Below are positions 1 through 5,408 of a DNA stretch of 6,735 nt, piece after piece. The position numbers were made by a program, and so were the translations under genes. Position 1 is the stretch's first letter, and each line of letters starts with the position of its first letter. A model generated the notes under the pieces. It had not been told where the DNA came from and made no database searches. It saw only the letters and a program-made list of their open reading frames with translations. This stretch comes from Candidatus Altimarinota bacterium (GTDB taxonomy: Bacteria > Patescibacteriota > Gracilibacteria > UBA4473), in assembly GCA_026982915.1 (NCBI GenBank), contig JALWQU010000072.1:1-6735 (forward strand), in the 5' to 3' direction.

Positions 1-322
1 CTTGTGTTTCAGGACAAACGGCGGTTTCATCCTGAACACTTTTGACACAAACACCTTCGCCTTGGTTTGGCTTTATCTGACAAGTGAGGCCTGCCTGACA
101 AGACACCTCAAGGCTTTTGCCACAAGCGGATCCTTCGGCGACCGTATTAACGGGTTTTACGATAACGCCCTCTTTCTTGATTTCCACAATAGGTGGTTCT
201 GGTGTGGTAACGGCCTTAGGGACTTCGGGGTTTCGTGATGGATAGTCTGGTAAAGCCCCTGGTGAGGTGTGCATACAGCCCGCAATAAAGAGTGCCGAAG
301 CTAATCCTAAAAGTTTTTTCAT
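1..322 (-). CDS. Cys-rich lipoprotein, N-terminal part (3' end beyond window)
   Basis: Seen: reading from an ATG at 322-320, 107 codons stay open to the window edge, so the C-terminus is missing. The protein starts MKKLLGLASALFIAGC, a short Lys-led signal peptide ending in a textbook lipobox (I-A-G-C, lipidated Cys16). A Pro-rich, probably extended linker follows (about residues 20-60, with PEVPKAVTTPEPP). Then comes a small cysteine module with Cys67, 75, 81, 92 and 103, spaced as C-x7-C-x5-C-x10-C and containing a 'C-QAGLT-C ... GEGVC' pattern. Known: lipobox proteins are cleaved by Lsp and anchored to a membrane by an N-terminal lipid. Inference: the module is a disulfide-bonded extracellular domain of the 'C..GL.C....G.C' kind found in many secreted proteins; function unknown. 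The start is chosen because the signal peptide begins there. No Shine-Dalgarno is visible. The gene is divergent from the nuclease gene. Confidence 0.85.
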   Translation of the reverse strand, partial: MKKLLGLASALFIAGCMHTSPGALPDYPSRNPEVPKAVTTPEPPIVEIKKEGVIVKPVNTVAEGSACGKSLEVSCQAGLTCQIKPNQGEGVCVKSVQDETAVCPETQ

Positions 323-355
323 CTTGATAATTTTATGGGTACAATCTAGTCTAAA

Positions 356-363
356 AGTATAAA
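356..363. promoter_or_regulatory. Overlapping divergent -10 boxes
   Basis: In the 75-bp gap between the divergent lipoprotein and nuclease genes, the plus strand reads TATAAA at 358-363 and the minus strand reads TATACT at 361-356. Each matches 5 of 6 positions of the sigma70-type TATAAT consensus, and they share four base pairs. Either would give a 5' leader of roughly 25-30 nt. No convincing -35 box lies at the right distance on either strand, so the call rests on the -10 boxes and the divergent layout. If both are used, the two promoters should compete for polymerase. Confidence 0.4.
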
Positions 364-397
364 AATATTTATTTCTTTCAAGCATTACGCCCTAAAT

Positions 398-1189
398 ATG
401 AAAATTATCAGCTGGAATGTAAACGGTTTACGAGCGGTGGAACGAAAAGGCGACTGGAAAGTGTTTTTGCAAACGCATGATCCAGACATCGTTCTTATTC
501 AGGAAACTAAGGCACAAGCGGCACAACTGGCGCCTATAGATGCGGCTTATCCGGACTACGACACTTTTTATGTTTCGGCGAAAAAAAAGGGTTATTCTGG
601 GACGGGTATTTGGCTCAAAAAATCGTTTGGGAAAACCGTAGCGGATATTGAATTCACGGCGGGAATGCCCGAAGATCCTTGTGCCACCGAGGGGCGAATC
701 GCCCGAATAGATTTCAAAAAAGAGGGGCAGTCTTTTTCCGTCCTCGGTATTTATTTTCCCAATGGCGGCAAATCCCCCGACGCGTGGGCGGATAAACTTG
801 TTTTTTATGAAAAGATTTTGGCGTATGTAAACCAGCTTCGTGATGAGGGGAAAACGGTTATCTGGGGAGGCGATGTAAACTGTGCCCATCAGCCGATTGA
901 CTTGGCTCGACCGGAATCAAATGAGGGGAATATTGGATTTCATCCCGCAGAGCGTGCGTGGCTAGATCGATGGCAGGCGGAGGGATGGATAGATCTTTGG
1001 CGGGCACAAAACCCTGAGGTACGGGAGGTTTATTCTTGGTGGCACGTGATTACTCGTGCTCGACTCCGTAATATAGGGTGGAGGATTGATTATTTTTTTA
1101 GTAGCCAGCTTTCTCCATTACCATTTCGATTAGATTATCTTTCGGACCAGATGGGATCTGATCATTGCCCAGTGCGGTTAGAGGTTTAG
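398..1189 (+). CDS. xth: Exodeoxyribonuclease III / AP endonuclease (APE1/ExoA-like)
   Basis: A 263-residue member of the exonuclease-endonuclease-phosphatase superfamily, the usual length for ExoIII/ExoA. Known role: in base-excision repair it cuts the backbone 5' to abasic sites and trims blocked 3' ends, using a divalent metal. Motifs seen in order: ISWNVNGLRA (residues 4-13, Asn9), LIQETKA (33-39, metal-binding Glu36), GYSGTGIW (65-72), EGRIARIDF (98-106), IYFPNGG (118-124, Tyr119), GGDVNCAH (157-164, Asp159 and Asn161), NIGWRIDYFF (225-234, Asp231) and GSDHCPV (253-259, Asp255-His256). All catalytic positions are present, so the enzyme is probably active. The AHQPIDLARP and GWRIDYFF segments resemble the APE1/ExoA branch more than E. 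coli ExoIII. The start is the only reasonable ATG, directly before the first beta-strand. It is preceded by CCCTAAAT with no Shine-Dalgarno. The last 92 bases overlap a convergent gene. Confidence 0.96.
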   Translation: MKIISWNVNGLRAVERKGDWKVFLQTHDPDIVLIQETKAQAAQLAPIDAAYPDYDTFYVSAKKKGYSGTGIWLKKSFGKTVADIEFTAGMPEDPCATEGRIARIDFKKEGQSFSVLGIYFPNGGKSPDAWADKLVFYEKILAYVNQLRDEGKTVIWGGDVNCAHQPIDLARPESNEGNIGFHPAERAWLDRWQAEGWIDLWRAQNPEVREVYSWWHVITRARLRNIGWRIDYFFSSQLSPLPFRLDYLSDQMGSDHCPVRLEV

Positions 1190-2819
1190 TGGTATTTCGT
1201 GAATTAGTCTTTTTTGGGTAGGAAGGGATAGTGATTGTCTCAACAAACTCAACTTCAATATTGGGAGAAGCAATGCCTGCCTTTTCGAGAAATAAGTCTA
1301 GACGATGTCTTGCCCAAGACTTTCCAAGGGGTTTTTTTGTATCAATACTTATAAGACTTTCTTCATAATATCTTTTTATTTTACTAAGCAGATCTTCATC
1401 AAGGGTAAGGGTCTTATGGCGGTTTTTTAGTGCCTTAAATTCTTTTAAAAAGTATTTAGTTAGTTTTTGCTGATCCTTACTATTGGTTATTTGCTTGCGT
1501 GATAGCTCTAGTTCCGTTTTTAGAGCGGATAGTGCTACTTTTGGGTCAGCTTTAGAAGGGTCTTTTTTAAGATTTGCTATCTGTTCTACTAGTAAAGAGC
1601 GAGCTTTTTCTGCTTGCTGTATCTCATCTTTATGATACTGTGAATGAATATCTGCAGTATCTCTGACCTTAGTGAGTTCATCTTCCTTTTCTTGAGCCTT
1701 ACGAGATGCTTCAGCCCTAATGACTAAGTCTAATTGATTATTTAGACCTGTAAGTTCTTCAGGGCTAGGCTTTTCCCCTATTTTTGTAACTAATTCATTT
1801 ATAAAGTCAGTTTTTTGTGGATATTTTTTAGTAAGATTTGTTGCTCTTTCTTTTAATTTATCTAGAGATAATTCATCAGAGCCTCTTTCGAAGGAAGCTT
1901 GATTGACTTTGTTTTTTTTAAATTTTTCATTAAATGTATTCACAAATATATCAATTTGTCCTGAATCTGTGGTTGTTATTTTTTTTACTTCTGAGAGTAA
2001 TGTTTGTAAAACAATATTTTCTGGATCAATCAAAAGTTTCTGTTCTATTCTGGAGGCGATATCAAGAAGTGGTTTTATGCTATTAAGTTTTTGATCCAAA
2101 TCTTTATGAAGTTGATCAATGCTTTCTGCAGAATGATTTTTTGTAAGATTATCGATTCTTTGCCTAATGGTTTCAATAGCGTTTCCATTCGGAACCCAGG
2201 AAGGAATACCTTTTAGCTTCTTTTTGATTAAAGCTATAGTCATCTGCTGTTCCTTTCCTACTTGTTCTACTTGATGTCTCATTTTAGTTTGATGTCTTGT
2301 ATCAATTCCTTCATAGGAAACTGCCTGCCCAGTATTTGAATTCAATCCAGCAAACATTTTTTCCGTAATCAATTCTTTTTCTAAGTTTTCAGTGGCTGGT
2401 TGTAGTTCAACGGGTTGAGAACTTTCTTGGTAATCAGCTAAAAGTTTATTAAGGTCTTCTGCTCTACTTGGATTTAAGGCTATTAATTCAAGTAACATTG
2501 AAGTATGTTCATCTACTTGACTTTCTTCTTTTACAGCTAATAAACGGTCTTTTGCCGTACTTGCCGTAGGTTTATCTATAAGCTTCATAATGCTTAACGC
2601 GAGCCTTTTTGAGTTATTTTTAATATAATTAAAAAGATTGAATCTATTTTTTTCACTCGGTTTATCAAATCTATTTTCTTCACTTGGTTTAGAGGTTCCA
2701 TTTCTTTCTTTATTGCCAATTGCACGGTCCTTCCCCGTTATATATTGAAGGCGTTCCGCCGTCTCATCGATAGGTATTTTCCCCCCGCCTGGAGTCTGTT
2801 GGTTCTCTAGTGATCCCAT
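1098..2819 (-). CDS. Hypothetical coiled-coil-rich soluble protein (573 aa)
   Basis: Not recognised as a known family. Seen: 573 residues from ATG 2819 to TAA 1098, highly charged and Lys/Glu/Gln/Asn-rich, with no cysteine, signal peptide or membrane segment, so probably cytoplasmic. Residues 1-65 look disordered and include a twofold KPSE(E/K)NRF repeat. Most of 100-500 reads as amphipathic helix with likely coiled coil around 365-465. Two stretches resemble each other: 218-261 (R...NLTK...L..IKPLLDIASRIEQK) and 321-377 (R..NLTK...LNNQLDLVIRAEASRK), suggesting a helical repeat. Arg codon use, counted by hand, is 16 of 25 AGA/AGG; the nuclease has 1 of 16 and the secreted protein at 3041-3916 has 2 of 25. 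The DNA is also visibly AT-richer. Residues 544-573 are encoded antisense to the nuclease 3' end. Inference: a scaffold, effector or acquired accessory protein. Length and steady amino-acid composition argue for a real gene; its role is unknown. Confidence 0.8.
   Translation of the reverse strand: MGSLENQQTPGGGKIPIDETAERLQYITGKDRAIGNKERNGTSKPSEENRFDKPSEKNRFNLFNYIKNNSKRLALSIMKLIDKPTASTAKDRLLAVKEESQVDEHTSMLLELIALNPSRAEDLNKLLADYQESSQPVELQPATENLEKELITEKMFAGLNSNTGQAVSYEGIDTRHQTKMRHQVEQVGKEQQMTIALIKKKLKGIPSWVPNGNAIETIRQRIDNLTKNHSAESIDQLHKDLDQKLNSIKPLLDIASRIEQKLLIDPENIVLQTLLSEVKKITTTDSGQIDIFVNTFNEKFKKNKVNQASFERGSDELSLDKLKERATNLTKKYPQKTDFINELVTKIGEKPSPEELTGLNNQLDLVIRAEASRKAQEKEDELTKVRDTADIHSQYHKDEIQQAEKARSLLVEQIANLKKDPSKADPKVALSALKTELELSRKQITNSKDQQKLTKYFLKEFKALKNRHKTLTLDEDLLSKIKRYYEESLISIDTKKPLGKSWARHRLDLFLEKAGIASPNIEVEFVETITIPSYPKKTNSRNTTKPLTALGNDQIPSGPKDNLIEMVMEKAGY
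2637..2690 (-). repeat. Two-copy 27-bp in-frame tandem repeat
   Basis: Two adjacent 27-bp units within the coiled-coil gene encode KPSEENRFD (residues 44-52) and KPSEKNRFN (53-61). The units differ at only a few bases, consistent with a recent in-frame duplication in the disordered N-terminal tail. There are only two copies; a role as a binding motif is speculative. Confidence 0.7.
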
Positions 2820-2834
2820 GTTTAATTTTAATTA

Positions 2835-2840
2835 ATTATA
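2835..2840 (-). promoter_or_regulatory. -10 box for the coiled-coil gene
   Basis: The minus strand reads a perfect TATAAT at 2840-2835, ending 15 nt before the ATG at 2819. Transcription would start about 8-10 nt upstream of the start codon, giving a nearly leaderless mRNA, in keeping with the missing Shine-Dalgarno (sequence before ATG: AATTAAAATTAAAC). No good -35 is seen 16-18 bp upstream, and the surroundings are very AT-rich, so a chance match is possible. Confidence 0.4.
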
Positions 2841-2959
2841 GTTAACTATTTTTTAATCTAATTTTAGATAAAAGTAAAGAGGAATGTCCCTTTTTTGTAA
2901 TTTTTATGTATTTATGAGGCTTTTCTTAATGATTATTTTTCTCGGGATTCAATATTTAC

Positions 2960-2994
2960 AAAAAAGCCCTCTATTATTTAAGAGGGCTTTTTTT
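2960..2994 (-). terminator. Bidirectional intrinsic terminator
   Basis: A perfect 13-bp inverted repeat: AAAAAAGCCCTCT (2960-2972), loop ATTATTTA, AGAGGGCTTTTTT (2981-2993), with one further T. The core stem GCCCTCT/AGAGGGC is flanked by A and T runs, so it gives a hairpin plus U-tract on either strand. Its main job is probably to end the minus-strand secreted-protein operon, whose last stop codon is 47 bp upstream in the direction of transcription. It also insulates the coiled-coil gene that starts at 2819. A weaker 7-bp inverted repeat (CTATTAT 3004-3010 / ATAATAG 3031-3037) lies between it and the stop codon. Confidence 0.92.
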
Positions 2995-3040
2995 GGCTAG
3001 GACCTATTATCGACACCTGTATGAAAGGAAATAATAGTTA

Positions 3041-3916
3041 CTAGTTACGTGGATAGATTCGAAAGGAATCAAAGATGGCTTTTGAAGCGGCGACGCTTTC
3101 GTCCGTGAACCACAGAGGTGCTTTTGTTTCAATGAGGTAAACCCCACCGTCTAGATCTTTGACAAAGTATCGGTTGATAAAGACCTCTCCAAATCCTTTT
3201 TCATAAGAAGCAAAACTTTCCGTAAAGGTTCTTGTTTGAATTTCTGGTTGGTTAAGGATGGTATCAGATTTGTGTGATTGTCGAACGATTTTTGAAGAAG
3301 CGGTAAGCGTTCCTCGTCCTTCGACGGCTATACGATTTTCATTTTTTCCAAGCGTAATAGCGCATGAAGCAAATCCCTGAATGTCATTACAAGTATCCGT
3401 ATTAAACCGTTTTACTCGGACAAGAAAGCTGTGATCTTCGTTTCGGAAAACGTGATTTTCATCAGGCGTCCATCCTAGTGGTAGCTGAACCGAAAAGGTT
3501 TTATTTTCATAAGTCTGAACATTAACACTTTGTCCGTCTATGTTTCGTGCCACAATAGCCTCCCGATGAAGTGGATTATTCCATCCATTTGAGGAAAGAG
3601 CTCCTGTAGACGGACGAAGGCGTAGATTGGTTTGTTTATTTCTATTTGAATAGGTATTACGCGTGTTTGATTGTGTGTATCGAAGATTTTTTGAACGATT
3701 GATTCGAACTCGATATCGAAGCTTTTTAGCTCGTTTTTGAGCTAACGATTTTTGTACTTGCGTAGATCGTCCTGTGGAGAAGTTACGATAACTTTTGTTA
3801 CTGTGTTGCTTACTAATTAAGTAACTGTGATAAGCGTTTCGTGAAGCAAAGCTGATCGTTAGAATTGATCCTGACAAGATGGTTATCCCGAGGATAAAGG
3901 CTATGTTTTTTTTCAT
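3041..3916 (-). CDS. Secreted basic protein, paralogue of upstream gene
   Basis: 291 residues; family not recognised. Seen: Sec signal peptide (MKKN plus a hydrophobic core to about residue 23) with an S-F-A cleavage site after Ala24. A low-complexity linker (25-120) very rich in Arg, Lys, Ser, Asn and Tyr follows, then a folded C-terminal domain (about 130-289). Domain landmarks are FSVQLPLGW (141-149), VFRNEDHSFLVRV (156-168), Cys176...Cys185, TFTESF (230-235), YLIETKA (260-266) and AASKAIFDSFRI (276-287). The upstream protein has the same landmarks in the same order, so the two are diverged paralogues. The beginning (F-x-V-x-L-P-x-x-W) and the terminal helix recall PsbP/Mog1-like folds, but that is only an impression. 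The Cys pair could form a disulfide. It lies 33 bp downstream of its paralogue, with a terminator after it. Inference: exported; the basic linker could bind an acidic polymer or surface. No Shine-Dalgarno before the ATG (CCACTCTATT). Confidence 0.88.
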   Translation of the reverse strand: MKKNIAFILGITILSGSILTISFASRNAYHSYLISKQHSNKSYRNFSTGRSTQVQKSLAQKRAKKLRYRVRINRSKNLRYTQSNTRNTYSNRNKQTNLRLRPSTGALSSNGWNNPLHREAIVARNIDGQSVNVQTYENKTFSVQLPLGWTPDENHVFRNEDHSFLVRVKRFNTDTCNDIQGFASCAITLGKNENRIAVEGRGTLTASSKIVRQSHKSDTILNQPEIQTRTFTESFASYEKGFGEVFINRYFVKDLDGGVYLIETKAPLWFTDESVAASKAIFDSFRIYPRN

Positions 3917-3949
3917 AATAGAGTGGTTTAGTGATGTTTGACTTACAAA

Positions 3950-4888
3950 TTAGATTTTAAGTCGAAATGTTTCAAAGATTTCAAAGGCTTGTTTGGCCGC
4001 AATAGATCGTTCTCGTGCATTGGCTACCGCTTCTATTCGGATAATATTACCGGTTGATGGATCGAGGGTCGAAAAAGTAAAGTAAGTATTTTTTCCGTAT
4101 CGAGACACAGCGTCAAAGCTTTGTGTCAGTGTTTGGTAATAAGTTTCATTTGGAAGCGTCGTGTGATTCCATCGAAGGAATGACTGTAGCCCATAGAGAC
4201 CGTGAAGATTACTTGATTTTTCTAGATTTCGGTTTAGACGTTTTACACAGTCATTAAAAGCGATACTATTACACTTTCCGCCGTTAATAACTCGGAAAGC
4301 CAGAGAGGTCTTATCACTACGATAGATACCGTTTTGTTCCGTGAAATCACCAGGAAGACTGAGCGTAAAGTTATCGGGAACAACTAGGTTTTGAGTGACT
4401 TTTCTAACTTTATAGTTGGATTTTAGTCGGTAGTCGTTATTTCGTACAACATGTCGATCAGACTGTTCACGGCTAACCAAGTTTAGATTTCTTCCTCCAT
4501 TATTATAACCAAATATGGCTCGTTGAAAGGCTATCTTTTGAGCTCGTGAAAGATTTGACCTTCGATATTGCCCATATCGATTGGCATCACCTCGTACAAG
4601 GTAACGACGATCAATGGCTTTATTGCAGGTTGTACAGTTAGCGTATACTCGTTGTCGACGACTTGGTCGAACTCGGTGTTTCCATGGTCCGATTCGTTCC
4701 GAAAAGGCTCGAATATGACGCTTTCGATCAGCGCAACATCCTTGTGAAACGTATCGTTTCTTAGGATCAACTTTTTGTGAAACAGCGCATCCGCAGCTAT
4801 TTCCGTATCCACTTCTAGCGTCTGAGTTAAAGACAAACGCTCCAGAGAGAAGGAATACTCCGATACCGGCTACTAAAAATTTTCTCAT
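3950..4888 (-). CDS. Secreted basic protein with N-terminal Cys cluster
   Basis: 312 residues, first gene of the operon; family not recognised. Seen: signal peptide MRKFLVAGIGVFLLSGAFVF with likely cleavage after Ala24 (S-D-A), the same position as in its paralogue. A cysteine cluster follows (Cys32, 34, 51, 52, 85, 88; motifs CGC, GCC and CTTC) within a strongly Arg-rich region, then a basic linker to about 165. The C-terminal domain (about 168-312) matches the downstream protein: FTLSLPGDF (174-182), IYRSDKTSLAFRV (188-200), Cys206...Cys214, TLTQSF (253-258), IIRIEA (282-287) and AAKQAFEIFETFRL (297-310). The six N-terminal cysteines are absent from the paralogue; they could form disulfides or bind metal or a cofactor. 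Expression probably starts at the TTGACA promoter near 5036 with a long structured leader. The ATG follows CCCCTGAAAAAA, with no Shine-Dalgarno. The 33-bp gap to the next gene supports co-transcription. Confidence 0.88.
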   Translation of the reverse strand: MRKFLVAGIGVFLLSGAFVFNSDARSGYGNSCGCAVSQKVDPKKRYVSQGCCADRKRHIRAFSERIGPWKHRVRPSRRQRVYANCTTCNKAIDRRYLVRGDANRYGQYRRSNLSRAQKIAFQRAIFGYNNGGRNLNLVSREQSDRHVVRNNDYRLKSNYKVRKVTQNLVVPDNFTLSLPGDFTEQNGIYRSDKTSLAFRVINGGKCNSIAFNDCVKRLNRNLEKSSNLHGLYGLQSFLRWNHTTLPNETYYQTLTQSFDAVSRYGKNTYFTFSTLDPSTGNIIRIEAVANARERSIAAKQAFEIFETFRLKI

Positions 4889-5001
4889 TTTTTTCAGGGG
4901 TTAGTTTTAGGGGTAGATAATAAAAAACAAAACAGGTCGTTTTTTAGATAATCCGGTCTAGAAGAGATTACCCGTGAACCGTCTGTTTTATTTTTATTTT
5001 C
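4889..5001 (-). promoter_or_regulatory. Structured 5' leader of the secreted-protein operon
   Basis: If transcription starts near 5001, the leader is about 113 nt. Its RNA can form a 13-bp outer helix (4995-4983 with 4935-4923, including U4990-G4928) and an inner 9-bp helix (4973-4965 with 4954-4946, with three G-U pairs and a 10-nt loop). The wobble pairs become A-C mismatches in plus-strand RNA, so the fold favours the transcript of this operon. The C-rich stretch 4915-4911 (UACCC) could alternatively pair with GGGUA at 4973-4969, breaking the inner helix. No known riboswitch or T-box pattern was recognised. It may control premature termination, stability or translation; function is inference. 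Confidence 0.5.
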
Positions 5002-5007
5002 ACAACT

Positions 5008-5036
5008 ACTATTACAACTTTTAATTCAATTGTCAA
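5008..5036 (-). promoter_or_regulatory. Sigma70-type promoter of the secreted-protein operon
   Basis: The minus strand shows a perfect -35 TTGACA (5036-5031), a 17-bp spacer, and -10 AATAGT (5013-5008, 4 of 6), directly preceded by TGT, an extended -10 (TGn). The predicted start is near 5001. It is the best promoter-like sequence in the window and the only one with a consensus -35. A second -10-like TATTAT at 4922-4917 lies closer to the gene but has no -35. Confidence 0.6.
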
Positions 5037-5056
5037 ATCTTTTTTATTGCACTTCA

Positions 5057-5084
5057 CTTTTGATTATAGGCTTTTGATTATAGG
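5057..5084. repeat. Perfect 14-bp tandem duplication
   Basis: CTTTTGATTATAGG occurs twice with no gap (5057-5070 and 5071-5084). The first copy supplies the TAG (5067-5069) that closes the frame upstream of the small gene at 5118. Fourteen is not a multiple of three, so the duplication shifts any frame crossing it. Each copy contains TATAGG, a weak -10-like hexamer. Confidence 0.95.
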
Positions 5085-5117
5085 AAAGAAGAAGATGCTG
5101 ATGCAAAAGAAGTTTTT

Positions 5118-5291
5118 ATGGATTTTTATTCTTTATTATACGCTACAGAAGGGGTCATAGATTTAACAGGTACTACACTGGCATTTCAGAACTTATTAAC
5201 TGAAATGGGGCCAGGAGGTCCGGCAGAACCTCGTGAAATTAAAAATCCACCAACGACACTTCCCGAATTCTTTTATAAGGGTTTTTGGTAA
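5118..5291 (+). CDS. Possible small protein (57 aa) or gene remnant
   Basis: ATG at 5118 to TAA at 5289-5291 gives 57 residues beginning MDFYSLLYATEGVIDLTGTT and ending FFYKGFW. The frame is open without an ATG back to the TAG at 5067, and that extension (YRKEEDADAKEVF) also looks protein-like. This raises the possibility that the piece is the C-terminal remnant of a longer gene cut by the 14-bp duplication next to it. The amino-acid mix (acidic helix, GPGGPAEP turn, Pro-rich stretch, aromatic tail) is more protein-like than a random frame. No signal peptide, membrane segment or recognised domain, and no Shine-Dalgarno near this ATG. It lies between the divergent secreted-protein promoter and lemA and occupies much of an otherwise gene-free 520-bp gap. 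Real small gene, remnant and chance frame all remain possible. Confidence 0.4.
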   Translation: MDFYSLLYATEGVIDLTGTTLAFQNLLTEMGPGGPAEPREIKNPPTTLPEFFYKGFW

Positions 5292-5354
5292 AAAAGTCTA
5301 AGCCATTACTTTGACGTAAAGATAAAAAGCGAAACAAAGGAATTTTTATTTTAT

Positions 5355-5383
5355 TTGTAACTTTATGGTTTGTCTGTTAGTAT
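5355..5383 (+). promoter_or_regulatory. Candidate lemA promoter
   Basis: TTGTAA (5355-5360, 4 of 6 to TTGACA), 17-bp spacer, TAGTAT (5378-5383, 4 of 6 to TATAAT), with TGT directly before the -10 (extended -10). Transcription would begin near 5390, leaving a leader of about 19 nt before the ATG at 5409. This also argues against a TTG start at 5370, which would lie inside the promoter. Confidence 0.45.
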
Positions 5384-5408
5384 TTACCCGAAATTAACCC
5401 TACAAATC

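Noticed and set aside
2..238. 78-codon plus-strand frame at the window start
   Set aside because: Opposite strand of the lipoprotein gene, which has a perfect lipobox and a sensible start; the plus frame shows no motif.
428..889. 153-codon open frame antisense to the nuclease gene
   Set aside because: Lies wholly inside a well-supported exonuclease III gene; its product is Arg/Phe-rich with no domain, as expected of a shadow frame.
1903..2094. 63-codon plus-strand Phe/Ser-rich frame
   Set aside because: Complement of the AT-rich coiled-coil gene; composition is what antisense of Lys/Glu codons gives.
4531..4836. 101-codon frame on the minus strand within the Cys-cluster protein
   Set aside because: Overlaps the signal-peptide-bearing secreted protein in another frame; has no supporting motif, and the longer frame continues into the domain shared with its paralogue.
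4922..4995. The inverted repeat as an intrinsic terminator for plus-strand transcripts
   Set aside because: There is no gene on the plus strand upstream of it within reach, the stem has A-C mismatches in plus-strand RNA, and the fold suits the minus-strand leader better.
5095..5160. 21-residue hydrophobic peptide (MLMQKKFLWIFILYY...) preceded by AGGAAAG
   Set aside because: Very short, overlaps the more protein-like 57-residue frame, and the SD-like sequence stands alone in a window where no real gene uses one.
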